Shown piece after piece: positions 1 to 12,971 of a stretch of 64,000 bases of DNA; positions within the stretch are counted from its first letter, which is position 1, and the number at the start of each line of letters is the position of its first letter. The notes beneath the pieces were generated by a model. The model saw only the letters and a list, made by a program, of their open reading frames with translations. It did no database searches and was not told the origin of the DNA. Source of the DNA: Corydoras sp. C115 (Eukaryota; Chordata; Actinopteri; Siluriformes; Callichthyidae); NCBI GenBank assembly GCA_019802505.1, contig JAFMOC010000076.1, forward strand, positions 1,526,001-1,590,000, in the 5' to 3' direction. Position numbers and translations under genes: made by a program.

Positions 1-92
1 TCTTACAGTGGAAGGTGTGATAAAATTGTGATAAAATCATTAAGCTTTAACTTGAAATATTTTATAACACCTTTTCATTTCTGTTGTGTTAG

Positions 93-3000
93 GTGTCCCT
101 GCCAAGCCGCAGTTCTATAGTTCACAGGGTGAAATTGTCTGAGGATGAACAGTCTGTGTATGATGTTATATTTGCACAGTCTAGGTATGGTTTAATACAC
201 ATCTATTAAAGTCTTTAGCATTAAAGTAACTCACTTCATAAAATCCCTTCAATCAAATTATGGTCCTATGTTCTTTAGATCCACTCTTCAGTCCTATTTA
301 AAGAGGCATGAGGAAGGAGGCAGTAAAAAAGGAGACAGTGGCAATCCCTTCGAAAAAGGTTTGAATTGGTTGGCCAGTGGCCTAATATGTGCCATTTATT
401 GTCTTTAGCTGTGACTGATGACAACCTATTAAATCTCACTGAGTAATTTCGGTGTTTGTCAAATTTTGGCACAATAATGTATTTTTGACCCCTCAGTTTG
501 TCACTTTACAAAAAATACTACAAATATTGGGGAAAAGTTTTTTTCATTATGACCCGATCAGAAAGTAAAATGTTTGTGAAATCTGTGTCTATGTACAATC
601 CACATATAGTCAGCAGGAAAGTTCTTACAAAGAGTAATTTGCCATCATAATCTGTGGATCAACAGATTTAATTGGAAGATTAAAACGCCATCATGTAAAA
701 TGTGATGCTAACAAAAGCAAAGGGTCAAACAAAAGACAAGTTGATGTTAAGGATGATCTACGGTTCATTCTTTATTTGCTTTGAATCTGGTTTGTTGTGA
801 ATATAGATAATGTTTGTCTGTGTTTCAGTCGCACATGAATTTGGAATGTCCCAGCAAGATGTTGTATCTACGTCTCAACCATCCCAGGTTTCTAGCACCA
901 TTCACATTCTGTCACTGCTGCTGCGCCTCAGACAGAGCTGCTGCCACCTGTCTCTGCTCAGGAAGGTGACTGTCTTTAGGCTGATGTATACTTTTGTATA
1001 TTAAGTCCTTTTTGAGTGAAAAATTAAGTGATGAATTTGTGTTCCAGTTGTCTATGCATTATTCAAATTTACATTTCGTGAATACTTTTTGTTTTGATGT
1101 GGCTCCAGAGAATTAGTGCACATATTGAGCAATCACATAGACCAATCACAATTATTAAAACAGACTGAATAAAGACCAAAGACAATTGTCTTTATTCAAA
1201 CTTAAGACAATGGTCAGAAATGTCCATTGTATCTGATTAAAGCTTTGTGTAGTTGATTAAAACATGAGTAATATTTAAGTGGGGACATTTCTAAAAACAT
1301 GCCACCAAAGATGACTAAATGTTATACATATCGATATAACACAGTTCATATAAATATAAAAACAGTAAAATTTTAAATATTTAGAGCTGTTTGTACAGCA
1401 TATAAACTTATGATGTCAATGTTTGCTTGAAGATGAGCTTTATGCAGAGCATGTGGTAGGCCTGAGTGAGTCACCTGATAATTTGTGCGATTTGTAAGTT
1501 AGTATGTCTGAGTCTCACTCAATTACAGACTCCATCTATTAAAATCTATTAAAATGTGTGCAAGTTTCAAAATTACAATTGTGTTTGTGTATTTGTTGGT
1601 TAGACACTGGATCAGACAGAACTGCAGGGTGATGGCATCACACTGTCTTTAGAAGAGCAGTTATGTGCTTTGTCTCTATCTGATTGTAATGACTCAGACC
1701 CCAAATCCACCGTCTACCTCAATGGTAGCCAATTTCAGTCTAAGCTCTTTGAGGAGAGTAGAGAGAGCACAAAGGTAAAATAGATTTTACTTTGTTATTT
1801 AAAATGATCTAATGAATGCTTTATATTCAATTGAAATTATATATGTAAACAATGCATGTTTATTGAAGCACCATATCTGATCCAGCTCTTTCTTAGCTTG
1901 ATATTTACATCGTAATTGTTTTTCAGATTTCATCAATCCTTACTGAGCTTAAAGAGATCCGTAAGAAAAATCAGAAAAGGTAACATATTTGTTCATCTGT
2001 CTTGTTTTGATTTAGTAAACTTCAGTGACTTTATGTTAATTTTGCTCAAGACTTACCAGTTGAATTGGTACTTGTGTGTATGTGTCTGTCTGTCTGTGGT
2101 CAGTGTGATTGTCTCCCAGTGGACTAGTATGCTACGCATTGTTGCTGTTCACCTAAAGAAGTTGGATCTGCACTTTAGTGTTATAGATGGGACGGTAAAC
2201 CCCAAAAAACGCATGGACCTGGTGGAGGAGTTTAACACTAATTCTAAAGGATCTCAGGTATACCCCTTTACAGGATATACAGTATTATCAAAAATAAAAA
2301 TAATATTAAACATCACAGTATTTTCAGAAAATCATAATTCTAAATTAATCTATTTTTTCTTAAAAATGAAGAAAAACAATGTGCAATGTTATTTACAGAG
2401 GTAGTATGTCAAAAAAATACTGATAACTTTGAATTTGAATATTTGACAGAAGACTTTATATTGACTAAACATGTCTATAGATCTTTGTCCTAGTAGGCTA
2501 ATTCCCTTCCAAAAGCATTGGAGCAGTGAGGCTTAATACATCAGTTGTATGCTGGAGACATTTGGGATTAAGAACAAATAATTAATGTAATTAGAGAGTT
2601 TGAATTTTAGCATTTTTTTATTTACATCTAGATATAATAACATGAAACACTGCATGGTGCATCAGATCACTCAATTTGTGGTAAAGAAAAAAATGGAACT
2701 CTTGATGTGAAATAAAGTGAGTAGCGGACTATTTGGTTGCCTATCCATTGACTTGCTGACAATTTTAAAATAGAATGTCTTTTCAGGCTTGTAACACTTT
2801 GCTGTTTGTTTTGGAAGGTTCCCCCTATCAGTATTCAGTTAATAAAGTGAAAGTCTACGTAACACACTTAAATCTAAACCAATAAATTAAGGTTTACTTA
2901 TGACTCGGTTAGTCACAGACCTTCCACTTTCCCCCTGATGCAGTCCTTTGTTAAGTTGGTGTTGTGTTTTGTCTTGTTGTAAAATGTTCACTTAAATCAA

Positions 3001-3252
3001 TTTGCAGGTATGTGAGAGCCTAAATATTTTTTTAAATGTGAGCTAATCCTGCCTCTACCATTGAGCTGCATCACTGGTTAAGATTAGTAACACTGTTCCC
3101 GTAATAGCTATGCAAATATATAAAATAAATGAATCTATTGTTCAGTCTTAACCTTGTTGATGGTTTCAAGGCAGTTCGCTTTGTCCCTGCTTATCAAATG
3201 TATATTTGGTCATTTAAAAAAATATATATATAGTAATTATATTAAATAAATG

Positions 3253-3285
<33 letters not shown>

Positions 3286-4836
3286 ATATGTGTGTGTGTG
3301 TGTGTATGTGTTCATTGTTATGGTTTGAAAAGGCACTCAAATACTATGACAGGTGTCACCTTCTGCACCTGAAAAAAATGCCACACCGACAAATTAAGAC
3401 CTTGCAAAAATTATTTGAAAGGACCTTGTATGCACTACTTAGGTGTTAAATCATGGAACGTTTTTGATGTAAAGAGAGGGTAAAATCCACTGTCCCACCA
3501 TGCTATCATATATCTAATTCAATTCTGTTTATATATTGTATTTTGCTAAATATTTGTGTAGAATTTAACAGGTAGTAAATGAAGACAAGGCCTAGAATAT
3601 ATATGGATATTCATCAACAACAGACCTCAAATACCTTAAAATTTAACCACAAAATAAATGTACAGATGGCTAACAAACAATAATCCATGAGACAGTGTGT
3701 TATGGGTAATCTAGGCATTTTTACATTGAGGTAGGTTAGTAAATATGAAGAAACACAAGTGTGCATGATATTAAATGGTTGTCATTCTATTCTGTTCTTC
3801 TATGAAATGTAATAATGCTTTAAAATTGGAAGTAATTGGATTTTTGTAGACTGGTTGTACATGGGCGGCACGGTGGCTTAGTGGTTAGCACGTTTGCCTC
3901 TCAGCGCTAGGGATTCCCGGTTCGAATCCCCATCTGGGTGGAGTTTCCATGTTCTCCCCGTGTCCGTGTGGGTTTTCTCCGGGTTCTCTGGTTTCCTCCC
4001 ACAGTCCAAAAACATGGATCAAGTCAATTGAGTTCTCTAAATTGCCCCATATAGAGTGTGTTTGAGTGTGTGAGTGTGTACCCAGCGATGGATTGGCGCC
4101 CTGTCCTGGGTCTATCTGCCCAGCGCCCGAGACGTTCTCCCCTGGATGGGCATGGGGAACCCCACCGCGACCCTAATAGAGGATAAAGCGGGAGATAATG
4201 AATGAATGAATGGTTGTACATGTCTAATTGGGTGATGGTTTTGTTGCAGGTGATGCTGGTGTCCCTATGTGCAGGAGGAGTGGGCATTAATCTGACTGGT
4301 GGAAATCATCTGTTCCTCATAGACATGCACTGGTAAGAACTTGTGCACATGCATTTTGATGCAAATAAAAATGCACCATAAAGCAATACTTAGAGTGACT
4401 TGGATAATGAGTGACTGTTTGAGTATTACTATTAACATTAACATTTGAGTATTACTATTAACATTCCTGAAAAATGTTCTCGAAAGGCCATTTAAATTGA
4501 CATTTAATTAAACTTAATTTAAGGAACCTGCAAACAAACAGCCCCCCCCCCCCCCCACTGTCTAACAATATGCGGCATAGTGGTTAGCACGTTCGCCCCA
4601 ATCTGGGTGGAGTTTCCTTGTTCTCCCCGTGTCTGCGTGGGTTTCCTCCGGGTTCTCCGGTTTCCTTCTACAGTCCAAAAACATGGATCAAGGTCAATTG
4701 AATTCTCCAAATTGCCCCATATAGAATGTGTTTTGTGTATGTGTCCTGGGTGTCTGCCCAGTGCCCAAAACGTTCTTCCCGGATGGGCATGGGGAACCCC
4801 CCCCCCCCCCCCCCCCCCCCGCGACCCTAGTATAGG

Positions 4837-4873
<37 letters not shown>

Positions 4874-7427
4874 TGAATATGTGAATATTTTGGAAAAGTT
4901 GATACATTTCAATTACTCCATTTAAAAAAAAAAAGTCAAACTTTACTGGAATTCCAGCAGGACCTGGTTCCTGACCATTTCCCCCTAAGCACCATGTCGC
5001 ATCGAGGCAATCAGTCTGTGCCACTGCCTGGGAGTTATGGAAGCCCAGATTTCCTTGTTGTTGTTGTCAGCTCTTCTTTGCTGTTGGATCTGGTGCCCCT
5101 CATTTGCCTCTTGGGAATACCCCATAGATTCTCTGGGGCTGGCCAGGCAAGCACTGTAATGGCATGGGCATCAAACCAGGTTTTGCTGCTTCAGACGGCA
5201 TGGGCAGGGGTGAGAGGGGGCATAGTAGCTCAGTGGTTAGGATGTTTGGCTAGCAATCTGAACATTGTAAGTTCAAATCCCAGGTCCACTGAAGTTGTGA
5301 ACCATTGTGAATCCTTGAGCAAGACCCTTAACCCTTATTGCTCCAGGAATAATGTATCAACCGTGTGTTCTGACCCCAACTTTTAACTATTATAACTGAA
5401 TGTAATGCAAATTTATGTGAGAGTGAGTGAGAGAGAGAGATCTCAGTTGGTTGTGTAGGCCAGAATCAACAGCAACTCCCCAGCCACATGCCAATTGTAG
5501 TGCTGGTGCTGTCAAAAAACTGCAGCAAAACCAAGACAAGACAACTCAATTATATTCAGAGTAAAGCCGTAGCAGTTGTATGACAAAAAAAAAATTGGTC
5601 ACCAAATTTTACATTAAAAAAAAAAAATCATATGTAAATGTGTACGTCTGAATTGTTAATGGCCATTGCAGCTTGGTATGTGTCTGAGCATGTAAACTCA
5701 AATAAAAAAAAATGTAGAAATATTAATTTAATATTTATCAACTAATTTTACTTTTAATATCATCAAATTGTCTTTTCTTTGAGATTGTTGGTCTATGGGT
5801 TTTTTGCTCTAGATTTTGTAGAGCCTTCCCTATTTATTAAAGTTACTACAAATATGATTCAGACATGAAACATATAACCTTAAGAAATCAGGATAAAACA
5901 GCACAGTATCAGGATGTAAAAGTAAACTAACTTATAGCTTGTGTGCAGATTTAATTATGTGTACGGCTAAGATAAAGGTGTGTTTACAGGAATCCAGCAC
6001 TGGAGGAACAAGCCTGTGACAGAATCTACAGAGTGGGACAACAGAGAGATGTTACCATACACAGGTGTTTACATGACTAAATACATAAATCAAAATTCAG
6101 TCATTCATTCATTATCTTCCACTTACTCATCTAATAGGGTTGCGGGGGGTTCCCCATGCCCAACCAGAGGAGAATATTTCGGGTGCTGGGCAGATACACC
6201 CAGGACAGAGCATCAATCTATCACTGAGCAAACACTCACTCACACAGACACACACAAACACACTCTATATGGGGCAATTTAGAGCATTCAGTTCACCTTG
6301 AATCCATGTTTTTGGACTGTGGGAGAAATGTGGACACGGGGAGAATAAGACACTTGTACTTAAGCTGCTAAAAAATTGTGTCCACTTACTGGACACTCTA
6401 TTAGTGGACACTCACTCTATTAGAAATATCTATAATGTGGATGTTTATCAAAAAAGTGCAGTAAGTGGATTCCTGACAGTAACTTTTCATTGTGTCGCTC
6501 CAAAGTCCCGCTCACGTCAGGCCCATGGAATCTCTCTCCCTGTGGCATGTGCCATACCTACTTATAAAGGCACATGGTCATCAAACGGAGCAGTGTCCGG
6601 TGCACAAATTAATCTCCCTTATCAGGGCGTCGGCTCCGCCTCCCTTCTCCTCAAGCTGAAGGAAGGGTTACAAACTATAGGGTTATGGGGCAATTTTATT
6701 AACTTGAATAAATTGTCATAAAAATTTCTATTTAGTCCTGCTTTGTTCCGTAGATCAAGCTGCAGCTGTGGGACTAGTTTATTTCATCTTTCACTTTTAT
6801 CGCAGAGTCTCTTTGTGTCCACCACTTTGTGATCACTGCTCCAAACCTTCATTACTGCTCACATATACAGGATGTTGGTAGTTGGACATCTTTTGGAAAA
6901 TTTATTTTAAGTCCAGTTAAGGTGTTTCAAAACACCAGCAGCACACTGTCTCTGAATCACTCCTATACATTCATTAATGTTTTCACTGCAGTGTTAAAAT
7001 TATAAGCCAAATAAAACCTTCTCGGTAGTGGTCTTGTAGGAGTCCTAAACAATAAAGAACATGCTAAACGAGAGTAAAAAGTAAGCAGAGAAACAGATGT
7101 CTGTACTACAGTATGTATTTGTAGAACTACAGAGTGCATCTCAATGGTAAGTGGGACTGATAAGAGACAATGTGTTTAGAAAGAAAACTACATGGTGACC
7201 AAATGCGTGTTTTATGCCATGATAGAGCTTGATGTAAACATATCAATTGTATTACAGAAACCCTTTCTATTTCCAATAACAGGTTTGTATGTGAGGGTTC
7301 AGTGGAAGATAAGATCTCCGTACTGCAGATGAAAAAAAAAGAATTGGCTCAAAAGGTCCTGTCTGGAACTGGATCCTCGTTCAGTAAGCTGTCACTGGCA
7401 GACCTCAGAACCATTTTTGGAGTTTAA
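93..7427 (+). CDS. ttf2: Transcription termination factor 2, C-terminal half (5' partial)
   Basis: TTF2 is an SNF2-family double-stranded-DNA-dependent ATPase that strips RNA polymerase II from DNA and releases transcripts, notably in mitosis (family knowledge). Nine exons can be read with matching phases: 93-184, 279-358, 829-965, 1604-1774, 1927-1979, 2104-2257, 4250-4332, 5990-6064 and 7283-7427 (TAA). The spliced frame is open throughout. It shows the helicase C-terminal lobe: IVSQWTSML, then the motif V region SLCAGGVGINLTGGN, then motif VI QACDRIYRVGQQR. It ends LADLRTIFGV, as expected for TTF2. The ATPase N-terminal lobe with Walker A and B lies upstream of the window, and exon 1 here opens at an AG acceptor. 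Introns carry several SINEs but no exon is damaged. A possible polyadenylation signal AATAAA lies at 7537-7542. Confidence is high because both family motifs and exon phases agree. Confidence 0.93.
3864..4210 (+). mobile_element. tRNA-derived SINE, full length, in ttf2 intron
   Basis: The tRNA-like head carries an A box (TGGCTTAGTGGTTAGCACG) and a B box (GGTTCGAATCCC). It is followed by a conserved body (GTCCAAAAACATGGATCAA) and an (AATG)n tail. The target-site duplication TGGTTGTACATG is at 3852-3863 and 4211-4222. The layout resembles the AFC-type SINEs of fishes, but the family name was not checked. This copy is a good reference for the rest of the window. Confidence 0.9.
4572..4840 (+). 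mobile_element. tRNA-derived SINE copy with internal gaps and poly-C
   Basis: Same family as the copy at 3864. The head is shortened (GCGGCATAGTGGTTAGCACG runs almost straight into the body), and the motif GGGGAACCCCACCGCGACCC near the 3' end has expanded into a C run at about 4797-4820. A (TA)n tract follows at 4842-4870. Confidence 0.8.
5216..5385 (+). mobile_element. Second tRNA-derived SINE family, 5' part
   Basis: A tRNA-like head (GTAGCTCAGTGGTTAGG, then GTTCAAATCCCAGG) is followed by the body GGTCCACTGAAGTT and CAAGACCCTTAACCC. It matches the copy at 16545 and the reverse copies at 32268 and 61943. The 3' tail seen in those copies is missing here. Confidence 0.7.
6103..6345 (-). mobile_element. 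tRNA-derived SINE fragment (3' part)
   Basis: Reverse-strand copy of the main SINE family, from the (TTCA)n tail through the body to GGACACGGGGAGAA. The tRNA-like head is missing. It lies in the last ttf2 intron. Confidence 0.8.
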
Positions 7428-7536
7428 TAGACATGATCTGAATCAATCCAGACATCATCAGCACCACTTTTACTTTAGAGACTTAATGTTAGTGGTTATA
7501 CATTATAATTTTTATTGTAAAATTTATTATACAGTT

Positions 7537-7542
7537 AATAAA
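7537..7542 (+). terminator. Possible polyadenylation signal of ttf2
   Basis: An AATAAA hexamer lies about 110 bases after the ttf2 stop codon, in AT-rich 3' UTR-like sequence. It is the first canonical hexamer downstream. Confidence 0.45.
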
Positions 7543-7792
7543 TATATCTTCCTAAATCATGACTCCAGAAACTTCTTTAAAGTCTTTTAGCTTTAGTTCC
7601 AAACCATGGAACTAAAACATGTTTAAAGTTTTCTTTTTATGGTAAAGAAGTTATGTTATAATTCTTTTTTTCAGTTGGTCTTCTTTAATTTGATTTAGTT
7701 TTACTAGGGAATTATTTATTTAAAATGTATTTACTGTGCATCATAGTTTCACTCCTTAAAAAAAAAAAAATCTGGAAAAATAATGTATTTTT

Positions 7793-7896
7793 TGGAATGT
7801 AAAGCGGTCAAAGGTGTGGGTTATTGTCAATAATGTTATGGCTGGCCAAACGGCTCAGCCAATCAGGATTAAGGACACTACTTGTTTTATAATACA
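7793..7896 (-). repeat. Dispersed MITE-like repeat fragment
   Basis: The reverse complement contains CTGATTGGCTGAGCCGTTT and ATTATTGACAATAA. The same string is found on the + strand at about 41187-41270 inside parp4. Two copies 33 kb apart in opposite orientation show it is dispersed. No termini or coding were recognised. Confidence 0.55.
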
Positions 7897-7915
7897 TATT
7901 AATGGTAACTGCACC

Positions 7916-8120
7916 CGGTGGCTAAATGGTTAGCCTCTTGTTCACCTCTGAGCAGGGGATTCCCGGTTCGAATTCCAATCTTGGTGAAGTTTGCATGTTC
8001 TCCCCGTGTCCATGTGCATTTCCTCCGGATTCTCTGTTTGGCACCCTGTACTGGGTGTATCTGCCCAGCGCCGAAAACGTTCTCCCCTGGATAAGCATGG
8101 GGAACTCCCATGCAACCCTA
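7916..8120 (+). mobile_element. tRNA-derived SINE, internally deleted
   Basis: Main SINE family, flanked by the direct repeat GTAACTGCACC (7905-7915 and 8121-8131). The middle of the body is missing and the (AATG)n tail is lost. It lies between ttf2 and the PABP-like gene. Confidence 0.8.
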
Positions 8121-8131
8121 GTAACTGCACC

Positions 8132-9042
8132 TCCCACTTAATCCGGAATGTTGCCAACAACTTTGGAATGTTGAGTGTGGTGATTGTCATAGCGATAAAT
8201 GTAAAAGAACATCACTTAGAATGTTGGATCAGTTGTGTTCAGAAGAAGCTCACAGTGAGTAACAGAACGCTTTTCCAAATTATCAGATCATTTGAGACTC
8301 CACAAAATAACTCAGGTAATAGAAATGTGTTCTTACACTGAAATGTTAGTTTCAGTATGCAGGCAGTGTTAGGCAAACTACTTATAAAATGTAGTGAGCT
8401 GAGCTACAATAAATTAAGGGTTACTACACAAAAGCTACCACCTATGTATATGCTAATCTAATTTTACAGTGATAATATACATGTAAAAAAAAAAAATTTG
8501 GTTAGAGACCATAGAGAAACGTTTAAGACACAGGTTAGTACAGCCACCTTTGTAGGCATTTTCCCCTGCAGGCCAGTATGAGTTAAGATTCGTTACATGA
8601 TGGTATTTTTACTCATTTCTAAGTGTTGTTTTTGATTATTATTATTGTGCGTAATGAATGAATCACCTGAATGTGGGTTCTTATGTTGGTGTTAAATGTC
8701 TTTGGGGGTCACAAAACACCCATTTAGAAGATCTTTTTTTTTAACTAGTGTCATATATTTTTGTGGATATTTTCGGGAGTTCAATCGCACTGAGAAGGGA
8801 TAGGGCCGCTTTGGTACCATATCCTGATTGGTTTTGTGCAATGTCTATATTGAAGATAGACCAATGGGATGTATCCTCTAAACATACTTTGATAAACATA
8901 CTGTGTTAATTATTTTTGTTTAACGAGACATAAATGATTTTTATATATTCTCATATATAGTATACACATCAAAATCACAAACTTTGACATGCTATGAATT
9001 AAACTTAAAGAGAAAACTTATTTAAAATATCTCTTTTAAACA
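8132..9042. other. Gap before the PABP-like gene
   Basis: AT-rich sequence with no supported gene. An exon for the first half of RRM1 of the PABP-like gene would be expected upstream of 9043, but nothing resembling RNP1 or RNP2 was seen here. Confidence 0.5.
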
Positions 9043-12000
9043 ATGGACACCCTAAGGTGCACCAGCATTATGGACCAGCCTATGTACTTAAGGCGAAAAA
9101 AATATACCAAAAAGAAACGAGCAGGAACCATCATCATCATCAAAAACCTGCAGAATTCAATTGAAGTCCAGGCTCTTTGCGACGCCTTCTCTGCTTTTGG
9201 GAAGATCCACTCATGTGAGGTTTGTACTTCAGAATGTGTGTAAATCTAAATGTTTGTCCTGTATGATTTTACAATTTATTTGTCTTTTCATATATTTTAC
9301 TGCAGGTGGTGTGTGATAAAAGTATTTCTAAATTATATGGCTTTGTGGAGTATGAAAGCGTAGAAGCAGCAAAGAGAGCCATCCGATGGTCAAATGGGAT
9401 TCTGGTGAATGACAGAGATTTGTAAGTTGTTTCATCTATGGCAAATTCATTCGACACTTGTACTTGAAGTGATAGTGTAATTATTATACTATCTGAAATT
9501 TAATTTAATGACTGGCTAAGATTGTATATTTTGTCCACAAATATATTTCTCCACACCTGTTTATACACTGCGTGCAGAATTATTAGGCAAGTTGTATTTG
9601 AGAGGATTATTTTTATTATTGAATAACAACTGTGTTCTCAATTAACCCAAAAAGACTCATAAATATCAAAGCTTAATATTTTTGGAAATTAACTAGCTCT
9701 CAACTGCAGGTAACTATTACTGTGCAGAATTATTAGGCAACTTAATAAAAACCAAATATATACCAATCTCACTTGTTTATTTTCACCAGGTAAACCAATA
9801 TAACAACAGAAAATTTAGAAATAAACATTTCTGACATTCAAAAACAAATCAGTGACCAATATAGCCACCTTTCCTTACGATGACACTCAAAAGCCTTCCA
9901 TCCATAGATTCTGTCAGTTGCTTGATCTGTTTATGATCAACATTGCGTGTAACAGCCACCACAGTCTCCCAGACACTGTTCAGAGAGCTGTACTGCTTTC
10001 CCTCCCTGTAGATCTCACATTTTATGAGGGACCACAGGTTCTCTATGGGGGTCAGATCAGGTGAATAAGGGAGCCATGTCATTATTTTTTCTTCGTTTAG
10101 ACCTTTACTGGCCAGCCATGCTGTGGAGTATTTGGATGCATGTGATGGAGCATTGTCCTGCATGAAAATCATGTTTTTCTTGATACAGACTTCTTCCTGT
10201 ACCACTGCTTGAAGGTGTCTTCCAGAAACTGGCAGTAGGTCTGGGAATTCAGCTTCACTACAGCCTCAACCCGAAAAGGTCCCACAAGTTCATGGGTATC
10301 ATCTTTGAGTCTGCCTGTTACTGATCCAGCCTCGGGCCCATCCATCTGGCCCATCAACAGTCACTCTCATTTCATCAGTCCATAAAACCTTTGAAAAATT
10401 TGTCTTAAGATATTTCTTGGCCCAGTCTTGACGTTTTATCTTATGTTTCTTGTTCAAAGGTGGTCATTTTTCAGCCTTCCTTACTTTGGCCATGTCCCTG
10501 AGTATCGCACACCTTGTGCTTTTTGATACTCCAGTAATGTTGCAGCTCTGAAATATGGCTAAACTGGTGGCTAATGGCATCTTGGTAGTGTCACGCTCGA
10601 TTTAGCTCAATTCATGGGCAGTTATTTTGCATCTTTTTTTCCAACACGCTTCTTGCGACCCTGTTGGCTATTTGCCATGAAACGCTTGATTGTTCACTGA
10701 TCACGCTTCAAAAGTTTGGCAATTTCAAGAACTTTTCAGAATCCGTCAATTCTCTCTTCTGACCCATTTTGGCAAAGGAAAGGAAGTTGCCTAATAATTA
10801 AGCACAGGGTGTTGCTGTCATTAGACCACACCCCTCCTTATTACAGATATGCACATCACCAGATTTACTCAATTGGTAGTTGCCTTTCAAGCCTATACAG
10901 CCTGGAGTAGGACAACATGTATAAAAAGGATGATTTGAACAAAATACTCATTTGCCTAATAATTCTGCACACGGTGTAAAGATACCACTATCCCTATATG
11001 TTTACTGAGAAGAATAATGTGAATTACTAATAAATAATAAAGCCTTAGAGTTATTAGATTCTATGAATTAATAAACCAGGTAATGAAAATAATAACAAAA
11101 AACTAACAAGTGTGCTGACTATGTCTTAGGTCTGTTGAACACTTTAACCCAAGCGAGACAGAGGCAGCAGCACAATCTGGTGAGTTCACCAGCATTTGTG
11201 TTAAAAACATCAGCGAGGAAGTGGATGAGCAAATGCTAACACAGGTTTTCAGCAATTTTGGTAAGAATGACAGCACCACTGACAATAACACAAAACAGTA
11301 TCAATAAATTATGATCACTGATCTCAGATCAGACTTACAGGATTAATCTGATTACATCAAAAGCAGAAAACGACATTTTTTAAATTAATTTATTTATTTA
11401 TTTTATTTTTTTACGTTTATTGATGGTGCTTCTGGGGTTGGATGTTTCAGGTACGGTCCTAAATGCTTGTGTTATTAGAAATGAGTACAAAAGGTCCAGG
11501 GGCTTCGGTTTTGTGAACTTTGAGAGGCCTGAAGATGCTCAGCAGGTAAATGTTTACACCTGCAAATCTCTCGTCAATGTGATATGTTTTACTTTTTGTG
11601 ATATGTTTTACTAAGTGGTCAATTTTAAATGTTTAGCTGAAGTTTTTGCTCTTTCTACACAACAGCATTACTACTTGTAATATTCATTGTGTGTGTTCAG
11701 GCTGTGAATGAGATGCATGAAAAGTTCCTGTATGGAATGCAGCTATATGTGAACCGAGCTCTGAAACAAAAGAATTATAATCAGACTCAGAAATATCCCA
11801 TAAAGAACGGAGCAGGAACCATTATCGTCAAAAACCTGCACAGTTCAGTTGACATTCTGGCTCTTATCAATACCTTCTCGGCTTTTGGGAATATCTGCTC
11901 ATGCAAGGTTTGTACTTCAGAATCTGTGTAAATCTAAATGTTTGTGCTATATAAATATAATTTTATACTTGCATTATATTTGTATAATAATTTATATTAT

Positions 12001-12632
12001 TACTTTCCATATGTTTTACTACAGGTGGCATACAATAAGAGGAATTCTACAAGATATGGCTTTGTGGAGTATGAAAGTGTAGAAGCAGCAGAGACAGCCA
12101 TCCAAAGGTCAAATGGGATGCTGCTGAATGACAGAGAAGTGTAAGTTGTATCATCTATGGCAGTCATCTATTTCATCAACATAACTTGTACTTGAAGTGA
12201 TGGTGTAATTATTATACTATCTAAAATCTAATTTAAAGACTGCCTAAGATTGTAGAAGTATTTATCCACACCTGTTTATACACATATCACTATTCCTGCA
12301 TGTTATAAACCTTTAGAGTTATTAGACTACATGAAAATATGAACTAGATAATGAAAACAAGTGTGCTGACTATGTCTTAGGGCTGTTGAACATTGTAACT
12401 CAAGTGAGACAGAGGCAGCAGCACGAGCTGATGAGTTCACCAGCATTTATGTCAAAAACATCAGGGAGGACGTGGACGAGCAAACGCTAACACAGGTTTT
12501 CAGCAAGTTTGGTAAGAATCTGTGACAGCACCACTGACCATTAACACAAAACAATACAATATCCATGAACTATGATTACTGATCATAGATCTGAATTACA
12601 GGGTTATTCTGATTAAATTCCTTTTTAATTTT

Positions 12633-12682
<50 letters not shown>

Positions 12683-12915
12683 GCTACTGGGGTTGGATGT
12701 TTCAGGTACAGTCCTAAATGTTCGTGTCATGAGATATGAGAACAAAAGGTCCAGGGGCTTCGGTTTTGTGAACTTTGAGAGGCCTGAAGATGCTCAGCAG
12801 GTAAATGTTTACATCTGCAAATCTCTCAACACTGTGTTATATGTTTTACTTGTAAGTGGTGATTTGATAATGTTTTTGCTCTTTTTACACAACAGCATTA
12901 CTACTTTTAATATTC

Positions 12916-12971
<56 letters not shown>

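Noticed and set aside
1916..2404. A 162-codon frame at 1916-2404 as one gene
   Set aside because: It reads through a ttf2 intron; the real exons are 1927-1979 and 2104-2257.
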